This document shows positions 1-8,610 of a stretch of 10,553 nt of DNA, piece after piece. A program made the position numbers and the translations under genes. Each line of letters opens with the position of its first letter. The first letter of the stretch is position 1. The stretch is taken from assembly GCA_026708165.1 (NCBI GenBank), contig JAPOVO010000294.1:2530-13082 (forward strand), written 5' to 3'. This DNA comes from Chloroflexota bacterium (GTDB lineage Bacteria > Chloroflexota > UBA11872 > VXNJ01). The notes beneath the pieces were generated by a model. That model was not told the origin of the DNA. It was given only the letters and a program-made list of their open reading frames with translations, and searched no databases.

Positions 1-17
1 CTGACTAAATATCCGGT

Positions 18-338
18 TCAAAAGTCAGGCCCGCGATCACTCCGTCTGTCTATTCGCTTCGTTATTCCCCTCACACTAGTCCGTAGGTCGTCTATATCGC
101 GATTAGCAACGGCCTTTACTGAATCAATCTTCTCAGTCAGGTCTGACTTGATTTCTGAGAGGTTGGCCTGTTCTCTATCTTCGCGTCTATATTTGCTGTT
201 TAGCCGGAGTTGGTAAAGGTTGATCGCGATACTAATTGCGGAAACCGCAATTAGTACAAATATTCGCTGAGTGTCGAAAAACTCCTCCATAAGTGATCTT
301 GGCACAGGCAAGTCTATGCATGTCAACCTTCCATGCAT
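18..338 (-). CDS. Small single-pass membrane protein with coiled coil
   Basis: I do not recognise the family. The 106-residue product has one hydrophobic stretch at about residues 26-44 (FVLIAVSAISIAINLY). A highly charged, heptad-like helical region follows at about 50-96 (L60, I63, L67, I71, V74 spacing), then a basic tail. This is the layout of a short membrane-anchored coiled-coil protein with its soluble part probably cytoplasmic. The first ATG is preceded by a purine-rich GGTGGGAGG, but only 3 bases away. An in-frame ATG at 290-288 (residue 17, MEEFF) would place the membrane segment almost at the N-terminus and is an equally plausible start. It lies downstream of the LysM gene on the same strand, 212 bases away, and is probably transcribed separately. 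Local sequence is more AT-rich than most of the window, which may mean acquired or poorly conserved DNA. Function unknown. Confidence 0.5.
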   Translation of the reverse strand: MHGRLTCIDLPVPRSLMEEFFDTQRIFVLIAVSAISIAINLYQLRLNSKYRREDREQANLSEIKSDLTEKIDSVKAVANRDIDDLRTSVRGITKRIDRRSDRGPDF

Positions 339-514
339 ATGCCTCCCACCTAACTCTCCCCTTCAACCCTATTGACCTAAAGCCGCGTACTTTAACCTAC
401 TGAGTCAACCACTCTAACCCGCCGATTTCTAACCTAAGTGTCTCAAAAAGTGGGTGTGTCAGATCGATAATTGCCAACACCCCGATTTTCAAAGTTCACA
501 GGATAATTCTCAAA

Positions 515-546
515 GGGGGTCATTTACGTGACTGCACACTACCCCC
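515..546 (-). terminator. Possible terminator after the LysM gene
   Basis: Just after the TGA of the LysM gene, the minus strand reads GGGGGT, a 20-base loop, then ACCCCC, followed by TTTG. The six base pairs are perfect, and GTCA/TGAC inside the loop can pair alternatively. The T tract is short (three) and the loop is long, so this is only a candidate intrinsic terminator. Confidence 0.35.
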
Positions 547-550
547 TCGC

Positions 551-1963
551 TCACCGGCAGAGTCGGTCAAACGCTCCCTTAGCTAGCCGCCAGTTCTGAG
601 CCGCGTCAGCCAAAGCTCCCCACCCGTTATTGAGCGCGTTGTCGCGCGCCGTTCGATCGTACTCCGCGAACGACTGCCGGGCGCTAATGACATTGTGCGC
701 AGCGCGAACCGCCGGGTTTCGGACGTTATGCAAGGACTGCGGCCAGCCTGTTTTCCAGCTTAGATTCCGAATCCTGTCGGCAATCCGCTCGGTGCTGACA
801 AGCTGCGACGTGAATTGCCGCTTCTCCGAGGCGGTCCAGAATATCGGGTCAACACCGAACTCTTCTCCCAACACGAGCAACGTGCCTAATGCGCTCCACA
901 GCCGTGCCAACTCCTGACCATGCGCTCGCATACTCGCGCCGTCGGTAGAGCTAAGACAACGGAACTGAGCACTCCGAGCTGGACCTCTGACGGTTACTGT
1001 GCGCGGCGGGCTGGTTGGCCTTGGGGTGAGTCCCGGTATCCCGGGACGAGGCGTTATGTGTTTTACGCGCTCCCAAACGCTGGGATCAGGAGTTACATGC
1101 CCCTCTACGTAAGACTTGGGCGTTACTGCGCTTTCAGCGCCAACCGTGCTTTCAATCGTTATCTCGAGCACGGTCCCAACCGCTATGACGTTCGGGTCAT
1201 CGATCTCGTTCAGCGCGATCAGATCGTCCAGTTCCACGCCGAACCGCTCTGCAATTGCCGAGAGACTGTCGCCCGCCTGGACTGTGTACGTGGTCGAGCG
1301 GGAGATCGGCGTAGGAGTATGCGTCGGTTGAATGACGTTCTGGAGCGCACTGGCGGGTGTGGGAGTAGGTATTGGAACTACGGTCGGGACAGGCGTAGCC
1401 GCAAACGTCGGCGAGGCCGGCGTAGCGGACAGAGATCTTGCGGTAGGCGTGGGCGGGGCGCGAGTCGGCTCCGGGCGAGGTGTCGGGGGGCGGCGAGTAA
1501 TTCGTGGGCGCGGTGTCGGCATATTCCAGTGGAACACGTTGAAGCGAAAGTTCTCATAGTCTCCCGGCTTGGCCGAATACCCCTCACTCCAGTCACCAAA
1601 GGGTGCCCAGTGAATCCCCGCGTTGGCCCGTCCGCCGATAGGAGTATCCGGGAGGTAAAACAGAAGAGACAAGGCGCTCACTTGGTTCTCGGTTCGGTGC
1701 CGTCTGTCTACGATCCACTTAGCTATGCTGAGAAGTTCGGTTTGGGTATACGGCTTCGGTATGCGAATGCGGTATGACAATCGTCGGGAGCCAGGCGAGC
1801 TCAACGGCTGACTAACATCCTCGACCGAATGAGCAGGCGGCTGCTCTGGCGGCGCGTCTGGCATGTTGGCGACGAAGAACACCACGAGGGCCACAATCGC
1901 TATGACAATGAGCCCGACCAACCCCAAACAACCCTGCCCCAGCCACTTGAAGATCGTTCTCAT
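551..1963 (-). CDS. Membrane-anchored LysM-domain protein
   Basis: The predicted product has 470 residues. The start is the ATG at 1963-1961, because AGGGGGA lies 5 bases upstream and a membrane segment follows at once. The open frame extends to 2047, but that extension runs into an inverted repeat and looks non-coding. Layout: one transmembrane helix (about residues 8-33), an unrecognised compact domain (about 59-143, with FYLPDTP and GIHWAPFGDW), a Pro/Thr/Arg-rich linker of TPRP and PTPTP repeats (about 148-224), a LysM domain (about 226-269: YTVQAGDSLSAIAERFGV, then NEIDDPNVIAVGTVL), a second Pro-rich linker, and a C-terminal mostly helical domain (about 327-470) of unknown family. LysM domains bind N-acetylglucosamine polymers such as peptidoglycan. 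The protein is probably membrane-anchored with most of its length outside the cytoplasm. No catalytic motif was recognised. The gene is divergent from nudC. Confidence 0.82.
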   Translation of the reverse strand: MRTIFKWLGQGCLGLVGLIVIAIVALVVFFVANMPDAPPEQPPAHSVEDVSQPLSSPGSRRLSYRIRIPKPYTQTELLSIAKWIVDRRHRTENQVSALSLLFYLPDTPIGGRANAGIHWAPFGDWSEGYSAKPGDYENFRFNVFHWNMPTPRPRITRRPPTPRPEPTRAPPTPTARSLSATPASPTFAATPVPTVVPIPTPTPASALQNVIQPTHTPTPISRSTTYTVQAGDSLSAIAERFGVELDDLIALNEIDDPNVIAVGTVLEITIESTVGAESAVTPKSYVEGHVTPDPSVWERVKHITPRPGIPGLTPRPTSPPRTVTVRGPARSAQFRCLSSTDGASMRAHGQELARLWSALGTLLVLGEEFGVDPIFWTASEKRQFTSQLVSTERIADRIRNLSWKTGWPQSLHNVRNPAVRAAHNVISARQSFAEYDRTARDNALNNGWGALADAAQNWRLAKGAFDRLCR

Positions 1964-1996
1964 GGGTGTCCCCCTGCGACGCGAACGATGATCGGT

Positions 1997-2089
1997 GTCC
2001 AAGCCGACATAGAGGGCGTACACAGGGGGACGCGCGATCACGCGCACGCGCCAAGGCGCAAGCCCTCTGTGTATCTATGTGGCTTGGAC
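1997..2089. repeat. Long imperfect inverted repeat; three-way junction
   Basis: Arms 1997-2029 and 2063-2089 pair over 27 positions: 26 Watson-Crick pairs plus one G-T (G2026 with T2066). The arms are broken only by a 1-base bulge (G2006) and a 5-base bulge (2014-2018). The outer nine pairs are GTCCAAGCC with GGCTTGGAC. The 33-base apical part contains two more hairpins, GCGCG-ATCA-CGCGC (2032-2045) and GCGCC-AA-GGCGC (2048-2059), so the whole can fold as a three-way junction. The single G-T would be a wobble pair in plus-strand RNA and a mismatch in minus-strand RNA. It lies between the divergent LysM and nudC genes, 34 bases upstream of the LysM start. It could be a structured leader, a small RNA or a non-autonomous mobile repeat; the sequence does not decide. 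Confidence 0.7.
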
Positions 2090-2218
2090 GAGCGAAACTT
2101 AGCAGGACAAGGTGGGGAAAGCGAACGGTCCGGTGTCCCCGGCACGCATTTACGATATCGTGACCCCAGTCATGATCGAACTACAGGATCAGAAAACCCG
2201 AGCAACGGGCGCTCATAC

Positions 2219-3148
2219 TTGAAACAGCCTCACGTATTCGCCGGCAATCCTCTCGACAGGGGCGACCAGCAACGCCGCGACGAAGAGTGGCTCCAGGCTC
2301 AATCCCAGAGCCCAAACAGCAGATTCCTGCCGCTGCGAAACCTCGACATTCTGCTCGACCGCCGGTCGGACATACGCCTGGGCTGGATCGACGCCGCCGA
2401 AGTCCGCCGTCTCAACATCACCGCCGCTCCTCTATTCCTTGGCATATCCGACGGTGTCAGTCGTTTTGCAATCGACGTCTCCGAGCTGAATGACCAGGCC
2501 GCCGGCGAGCTTGTCCCGAACGAGACTCGTTGGTTTGAGGAAGCGCGTGACGCCGCCATGGCGCTCAGCCTCGCCGAAGCCGGGATAGTCGCGCAGGCCC
2601 GGATGCAGATCGACTGGCACGCGCGACACCGTTTCTGCGGCGTCTGCGGGGAACAGACCCACATAGCCAGAGGCGGCCAGATGCGCCTCTGCCCGTCCTG
2701 CAATTCCAACCACTTCCCGCGCACCGACCCCGTCATAATCGTCGTCGTCGGCCACGGCGACGACTGCCTGCTCGGCCAATCCAGGGGAAGGCTCTCACGG
2801 CTCGGCTGGTATTCGGCGCTCGCCGGATTCGTCGACCAGGCCGAGTCCATCGAGGAGGCCGTCCGGCGCGAGGTCCGCGAAGAGTCAGGTATCGAGGTCG
2901 GCGACGTGCAATATCACTCCTCGCAGCCCTGGCCGTTTCCCTCGTCGCTGATGATCGGCTGCCACGCCCAAGCCCTTACAACCGAGATACACCATGACGA
3001 AGAGGAGATGGCCGACGTGCGCTGGTGGAATCGCGCCGACGCGCTATCGGCCCTGCAAGGCCGGCACCCCGACCTCAAGCTCCCCGGCCCCATCGCCATA
3101 GCCCACCACCTGATCAAATCCTGGGCCGAAAACCCAACCGCCGACTAG
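2219..3148 (+). CDS. nudC: NADH pyrophosphatase NudC (zinc-ribbon Nudix hydrolase)
   Basis: NudC enzymes split NAD(H) into NMN(H) and AMP and remove NAD caps from RNA. All family hallmarks are present. Numbering from a TTG start gives 309 residues, normal for the family. The N-terminus has FAGNPLDR (about 8-14) and RFLPL (35-39). A four-cysteine zinc ribbon follows, CGVCG (C140, C143) and CPSC (C158, C161). The Nudix box G-x5-E-x7-REVREESGI spans 203-225 with its catalytic glutamates. The NudC-specific SQPWPFPSS is at 235-243. The frame is open back to 1829, but that stretch overlaps the LysM gene and the inverted repeat and has no NudC similarity. TTG at 2219 is the only start codon near the conserved N-terminus, though its ribosome binding site is weak. 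A poor promoter candidate (TTTACG, 16 bases, CATGAT) lies at 2149-2176. The gene converges on the oxidoreductase with 48 bases between them. Confidence 0.93.
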   Translation: MKQPHVFAGNPLDRGDQQRRDEEWLQAQSQSPNSRFLPLRNLDILLDRRSDIRLGWIDAAEVRRLNITAAPLFLGISDGVSRFAIDVSELNDQAAGELVPNETRWFEEARDAAMALSLAEAGIVAQARMQIDWHARHRFCGVCGEQTHIARGGQMRLCPSCNSNHFPRTDPVIIVVVGHGDDCLLGQSRGRLSRLGWYSALAGFVDQAESIEEAVRREVREESGIEVGDVQYHSSQPWPFPSSLMIGCHAQALTTEIHHDEEEMADVRWWNRADALSALQGRHPDLKLPGPIAIAHHLIKSWAENPTAD

Positions 3149-3196
3149 ACCCCCGCCAAAACCTCCGAAAACGGCGATACAGCCAAGGGAAGAACC

Positions 3197-4213
3197 CTAG
3201 TCCCAAACCTTCTCCCACTGCCCGCTCTCGGCCGAGCGGTACATCGCCAGCGCCGTGCGCAGCTCCGCTAGTGTTTCTTCGGGTCCGGCTTCGAGCGGCT
3301 TGCCGTGCAGCACCGCGCTCTCGAAGTCTGCGATCTCCGGTCCGAACGACTTCGCCCAACCCCTCGGCTCGGCCACGAGCCGGCCCTCCGGACTCGCCGG
3401 CGAGTAGACCTTCAGGCCGCCGTCGAACACGGCGTCCATTGCAAGCTCGCCTTTTGTCCCGGACACTTTGAACCATTGTTCAGGAGCCATCGCTCCGGCA
3501 AGCTCCAGCGCGTCGAAACTGGCGTAGATACCCGATTCGAACCGGCACAGGGCGCGTAGCAGAGTCTCCGCCTCTACCGTCTTCCAGGGTCGGCCCGAGA
3601 CAGCCACCACGCTCTCGATCTCCCCGAGCCACATCCGCAGCGGACGTATCCAGTGAGACCCGCCGTCTATCACTACGCCGCCGCCGCGGCGCTTAGCGTC
3701 GTAGCGCCAGGGCCGCTCCCCGCTGTACCACTGGCTGTCCACCTGGGCCACGAACGCCGCCCTCGCCGTCGTGATCTCCCCGATCTCCCCGGAATCCAGA
3801 ATCTCCTGGGCCAGCAGCACCTCCGGCCAGTACTGGGCGTTCTCGGCGACCATGAACACCGTATCGACTTCCGCTGCAACGGCCAGGATGCGATCACACG
3901 CCTCCAGCGTCGGCGCCATCGGCTTCTCCAGCAGCACGTGCTTGCCCGCCTTCAAGGCCTCGATCGCCAGCGGCTCATGCAGGTCGTGCGGGACCATGAT
4001 GTCCACCGCGTCGAAGTCGCCGCCTTCAAGCGCCGCCTCCAGCGACGTGAACGTCTCCGCTCCGGTGTCCGCCGCCATGCTCTCGGCCTTCTCGATCTCG
4101 GGATCTATCGCCGCCGTAACGCGCACGTTCTTGCAATCCTCCCGAATCCCCGCGAGGTGATGCTGGGCAATCGCCCCACAGCCCACAAAAGCAAGTTTCA
4201 AAACGTCCGCCAT
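3197..4213 (-). CDS. Gfo/Idh/MocA family NAD(P)-dependent oxidoreductase
   Basis: This family oxidises or reduces sugars, inositols and related polyols with NAD(P). The 338-residue product has the usual two-domain length. The N-terminal Rossmann fold starts LAFVGCGAIAQHH (8-19), the dinucleotide-binding glycine motif. VPHDLHEPLAIEALKAGKHVLLEKP (74-98 region) carries the family EKP motif with catalytic Lys97. The C-terminal domain has GGGVVIDGGSHWI (177-189), in which Asp183 and His187 match the conserved D-x3-H catalytic pair. The ATG at 4213 is preceded by GAGGGGGG at 6 bases, a strong ribosome binding site. The substrate cannot be told from sequence. The NYN gene ends 40 bases upstream on the same strand with no hairpin between, so the two may be co-transcribed, although nothing links their functions. 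Confidence 0.92.
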   Translation of the reverse strand: MADVLKLAFVGCGAIAQHHLAGIREDCKNVRVTAAIDPEIEKAESMAADTGAETFTSLEAALEGGDFDAVDIMVPHDLHEPLAIEALKAGKHVLLEKPMAPTLEACDRILAVAAEVDTVFMVAENAQYWPEVLLAQEILDSGEIGEITTARAAFVAQVDSQWYSGERPWRYDAKRRGGGVVIDGGSHWIRPLRMWLGEIESVVAVSGRPWKTVEAETLLRALCRFESGIYASFDALELAGAMAPEQWFKVSGTKGELAMDAVFDGGLKVYSPASPEGRLVAEPRGWAKSFGPEIADFESAVLHGKPLEAGPEETLAELRTALAMYRSAESGQWEKVWD

Positions 4214-4253
4214 CGGTTTCCCCCCTCGACTACTCTCGAAATCTCCGTGCCTG

Positions 4254-4880
4254 CTACCAAGTCTTCGGCTTCGTGATCGTACCGCCGGCGTCCCGCAGGA
4301 TCGAGGGAAACTGACTCGCTTCCAGGACGCCTGCTCGGATAGGTTTATAGAAGCCGCAAGCTTTGCTTAGCACCCAGCTCCTCTTCGGAGGTTCAGGATT
4401 AAGGACACCGACTTCAAGCGCAAGGTCGCTCCGAACAATTTGGATCGGCAATTGAAGATCGGAATCATTAGATATCATGACCGCCGCTTCATAGTCGCCA
4501 CGGAAACCGTCGACGAGCATTAGGCTAGCCAGGTTTACGTCCGATCCCTTTTCCTCGGTCTTAACAACTTCGACAGTTCGAGGTCCCTTTGTCGGCGGGT
4601 TCGCGATCGGCATTCTGACTCTGGAAGACAGAAAATGACCGTAATGGATGCTCAGATTGGGAATGGTTTGCAAGGCGCGAAGGTAGGTCTGCTGACGCTG
4701 CTGCTGTCCTGGGTCTTTCGGGCGCGACTTCACGAGAGCCGTGAAATAACGGATTCGGTTAATCTGATTTCCAGGGAGCAGCAACCGGCAGAGTTGGGCG
4801 AGGTCCAGCCACTTGTACGGCGTGTCCTTAACCGCGCCGTAGTACAGATTGAAACCGTCAACGTAGACGTTGGTTCTCAT
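4254..4880 (-). CDS. NYN-domain (LabA/DUF88-like) putative ribonuclease
   Basis: The 208-residue product has a NYN domain, a PIN-like nuclease fold found in RNA-processing and RNA-decay enzymes and in some toxin or defence contexts. The first strand has YVDGFNLYYG, with metal-binding Asp8 and the family Asn11. A middle motif EEKGSDVNLA (109-118) supplies Glu110, Lys111 and Asp114. The third strand has ISNDSDL, with Asn138, Asp139 and Asp141. These acidic residues match the expected magnesium site, so the enzyme is probably active. The ATG at 4880 has GTGGAAG just upstream. A good promoter lies at 4958-4987, giving a leader of about 70 bases filled by a double hairpin. Codon third positions are less GC-rich than in nudC or amt, which suggests recent acquisition. 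The RNA target is unknown; the Gfo/Idh/MocA gene follows on the same strand. Confidence 0.85.
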   Translation of the reverse strand: MRTNVYVDGFNLYYGAVKDTPYKWLDLAQLCRLLLPGNQINRIRYFTALVKSRPKDPGQQQRQQTYLRALQTIPNLSIHYGHFLSSRVRMPIANPPTKGPRTVEVVKTEEKGSDVNLASLMLVDGFRGDYEAAVMISNDSDLQLPIQIVRSDLALEVGVLNPEPPKRSWVLSKACGFYKPIRAGVLEASQFPSILRDAGGTITKPKTW

Positions 4881-4897
4881 TCACTTCCACAAATGCA

Positions 4898-4944
4898 GAA
4901 GCCGCCCAAAGGCGGCTTCGCGCCCAGCCACCGAAGCAACTGGG
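4898..4944. repeat. Double-hairpin repeat, copy A (NYN leader)
   Basis: The first hairpin is a perfect 9-bp stem, GAAGCCGCC-CAAA-GGCGGCTTC (4898-4919). The second has a 5-bp stem, CCCAG with CTGGG (4923-4927 and 4940-4944), around a 12-base loop. GCTTCG (4915-4920) can instead pair with CGAAGC (4932-4937) in that loop, so the two folds exclude each other. A second copy lies 129 bases to the right. No T tract follows on either strand, so it does not look like an intrinsic terminator. Confidence 0.8.
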
Positions 4945-4957
4945 GGGATATACAGAT

Positions 4958-4987
4958 ATTATGAGTCCGATCCAAGCTGCGCGTCAA
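4958..4987 (-). promoter_or_regulatory. Sigma70-type promoter for the NYN gene
   Basis: On the minus strand the -35 box TTGACG (4987-4982; 5 of 6 consensus) is followed after 18 bases by the -10 box CATAAT (4963-4958; 5 of 6). This is the best promoter match found in the window. Transcription would begin near 4951, giving a 5' leader of about 70 bases that consists mostly of repeat copy A. The promoter sits between the two repeat copies. Confidence 0.55.
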
Positions 4988-5026
4988 CTTCCACGAAGTA
5001 GAACCTCCCTTGGCACCGCAAAAGCA

Positions 5027-5073
5027 GACGCCGCCCGTAGGCGGCTTCGCACCCGGCCGCCGAAGCAACCGGG
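5027..5073. repeat. Double-hairpin repeat, copy B
   Basis: This is a second copy in the same orientation as copy A. The first hairpin is GACGCCGCC-CGTA-GGCGGCTTC (5027-5048), with one mismatch (C5029 opposite T5046). The second is CCCGG with CCGGG (5052-5056 and 5069-5073). Its stem differs from copy A by a compensatory change (A-T to G-C), which supports selection on the structure. The exclusive GCTTCG/CGAAGC pairing (5044-5049 with 5061-5066) is kept. The flank ACTTCCAC also occurs beside both copies (4883-4890 and 4987-4994). Confidence 0.75.
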
Positions 5074-5080
5074 GGGGCTT

Positions 5081-5333
5081 TCGCGTTATCGTCCCGGTGG
5101 TTCCGCCGGTCAACCCTGGTAGCATCCTGCCATACCCACGCGGCGATTACCGAGAGCCGTCACCTCTCTCCAGCTAACATGATCCTTCATTGACCACGGC
5201 TCATCAGAATACCGCCCTCCCAAAGACAATTTCTGGATTTACGCTAACCTGAGACCGGTTAAGCACGGAGGCCACACTTCAAAGCAATCCGTAACCTCGA
5301 TCAATTCTCAACACACCAGATAGGCGCACTTCC
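5081..5333. other. Intergenic stretch without recognised gene
   Basis: This is the right part of the 453-base non-coding block between the NYN gene and the ThDP enzyme. Apart from a small imperfect palindrome (CCGGTGG-TT-CCGCCGG, 5094-5109) I see no gene or RNA. An isolated TTGACC (5190-5195) has no matching -10 box, so the promoter of the ThDP enzyme was not located. Confidence 0.6.
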
Positions 5334-6947
<1,614 letters not shown>

Positions 6948-7093
6948 CAATCCGCCAACCGCGACGGTTAGCACGCGCGCTGTACGCCGCCAGCTGACAC
7001 CAGCCCGCGCCCCACCTTTCGCACACTGATTCAGCACGTCGGCCAAGAAGGTAGGAGCCTCCAGTTCCGGGCGAGCTTCAATCGGTTTCCGTT

Positions 7094-7123
7094 TTGGATA
7101 CAAGCGATTCAGAGTGCTAAATT
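7094..7123 (+). promoter_or_regulatory. Weak candidate promoter for amt
   Basis: TTGGAT (7094-7099), an 18-base spacer and TAAATT (7118-7123) lie 40 bases before the amt start. Matches to consensus are only 3 and 4 of 6. The stretch is AT-richer than its surroundings. Confidence 0.22.
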
Positions 7124-7163
7124 TGGCCCGTGCAAGCCGGGTTCGATGGGAAGGTAGGAACAC

Positions 7164-8573
7164 TTGATTAGATCAATTGAACCGCACTCGTTCTTAGCCA
7201 CCATTCTGCGCAATCGCATTGCCGCCTTGGCGGTCGCGGGGATCGTTGGACTCATCATCTTGCTCGTCCGCCCGGCCATCGCTTACGCGGCGGGAGTGGA
7301 AGAGGAGACGGCGTTCGTACTCAACACCTTCTCGTTCCTCGTCTGGGGCGCGCTGGTTATGTGGATGTGCGCCGGGTTCACCATGCTCGAATCCGGCTCG
7401 GTGCGCACCAAGAACTCCTCCATGATCTGCCTCAAGAACGTCGGCATCTACTCGATCGCCGGTCTCGCCTACTTTGTCATCGGTTACAACCTCATGTACG
7501 GCGAAACCGTCGGCGGCTTCATTGGATCGTTCAATCTTCTCTACGGACCGTCAGCCGATGAAATAGCCCTGCTGGACGGACAGGAAGGCGCGACTGCCTC
7601 CGTCATCTCCAACGGCTACTCCGTCATGTCCGACTGGTTCTTCCAGATGGTCTTCGTCGCCACGGCCGCGTCCATCGTTTCCGGCGCACTCGCCGAGCGG
7701 GTCAAGATGTGGTCGTTCTTCGTCTTCACCCTGCTGCTCACCGCGGTCATCTACCCGATAGTCGGCGCCTGGACATGGGGCGGCGGATGGCTGGCCGACA
7801 TGGGCTTTCAAGACTTCGCCGGCTCAACCATCGTTCACGGCGTCGGCGGCTGGGCGGCCCTCGCGGGAATCCTCGTCGTGGGACCCCGGCTCGGCAAATT
7901 CCGCCGCGACGGCTCGGCCAGGCCCACCCCGCCTTCCAACGTGCTGGTCGTGACGCTCGGCGTCTTCATCCTCTGGCTCGGCTGGTTCGGATTCAACGGC
8001 GGTTCGCAGCTGGCTCTCGGCAGCGCCCTCGACGCGGTCGCAATGAGCAACGTCCTCGTTAACACCAACCTCGCTGCCGCTGCCGGCGTGATCGCCGCCT
8101 TGGCCGTCTCCCGCCCCATCATGGGACGCATCGACCTGTTCGTCGGCCTCAACGGGGCCATCGCGGGCCTAGTCTCGATCACCGCCGGGCCGACTATGAC
8201 CGACCACTACTGGGCCATCATCATCGGCGCCATCGGCGCGGTTCTGTGTACCGTCGCGATCAAGCTCTTCGAGAAGATCAAGCTCGACGACGTGGTCGGG
8301 GCGGTCCCCGCTCACTTGGTCGCCGGCGTCTGGGGAACCCTGGCGGCATCCATCGCCGCCGGTGCCAGCTTCGGCGTCCAGGTCGTTGGCGTGCTGGCGG
8401 TCGGTGCATTCGTGTTCCTGGTCTCGTGGATCGTCTGGCGCCTGATTGACCTCACCCTCACGGCTCGAGTGTCGCGCCAAGTCGAGGAGCTGGGGCAGGA
8501 CGCTGGAGAGTTGGGAATCGAAGCCTATCCCGAATTCGTGCTGATGGCCGAAAAATTCGACGACGAGGACTGA
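7164..8573 (+). CDS. amt: Ammonium transporter, Amt family
   Basis: This is a trimeric inner-membrane channel that carries ammonium into the cell. The 469-residue product begins with a TTG start, supported by AGGA 4 bases upstream. It has a cleavable-looking signal segment (IAALAVAGIVGLIILL, with AYAAG near 40-44), then about eleven transmembrane helices. Both pore histidines are present: His225 in DFAGSTIVHG (217-226) and His384 in VVGAVPAHLVAGVWGTLA. Other Amt signatures are GFTMLESGSVRTKN (71-84), SGALAERVKMWS (173-184) and WFGFNGGSQLA. The C-terminal tail VEELGQDAGELGIEAYPEF matches the cytoplasmic Amt tail that in other bacteria contacts PII proteins. No glnK/PII gene lies within the window. 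The nearest downstream gene is convergent, so amt is probably transcribed alone. Confidence 0.96.
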   Translation: MIRSIEPHSFLATILRNRIAALAVAGIVGLIILLVRPAIAYAAGVEEETAFVLNTFSFLVWGALVMWMCAGFTMLESGSVRTKNSSMICLKNVGIYSIAGLAYFVIGYNLMYGETVGGFIGSFNLLYGPSADEIALLDGQEGATASVISNGYSVMSDWFFQMVFVATAASIVSGALAERVKMWSFFVFTLLLTAVIYPIVGAWTWGGGWLADMGFQDFAGSTIVHGVGGWAALAGILVVGPRLGKFRRDGSARPTPPSNVLVVTLGVFILWLGWFGFNGGSQLALGSALDAVAMSNVLVNTNLAAAAGVIAALAVSRPIMGRIDLFVGLNGAIAGLVSITAGPTMTDHYWAIIIGAIGAVLCTVAIKLFEKIKLDDVVGAVPAHLVAGVWGTLAASIAAGASFGVQVVGVLAVGAFVFLVSWIVWRLIDLTLTARVSRQVEELGQDAGELGIEAYPEFVLMAEKFDDED

Positions 8574-8610
8574 TCCAAGCGCTCAGCTAGCTCTCAACAC
8601 GACGAACTCG

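Noticed and set aside
393..434. Short TAACC repeats (393, 415, 430)
   Set aside because: Five-base units at irregular spacing in an AT-richer stretch; too short to call a repeat array or operator.
920..1777. 285-codon plus-strand open frame
   Set aside because: It lies antisense to the LysM gene, is Arg-rich with no recognisable domain, and the opposite strand has clear membrane, linker and LysM features.
3149..3196. Bidirectional terminator between nudC and the oxidoreductase
   Set aside because: Only CGCC/GGCG with a 15-base loop can pair; not convincing.
4898..5073. CRISPR array
   Set aside because: There are only two copies, the copies differ, the spacing is too large, and no cas gene is present.
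6957..6969. AACCG-CGA-CGGTT hairpin after the ThDP enzyme
   Set aside because: Only 5 bp with a 3-base loop and no T tract; too weak to call a terminator.
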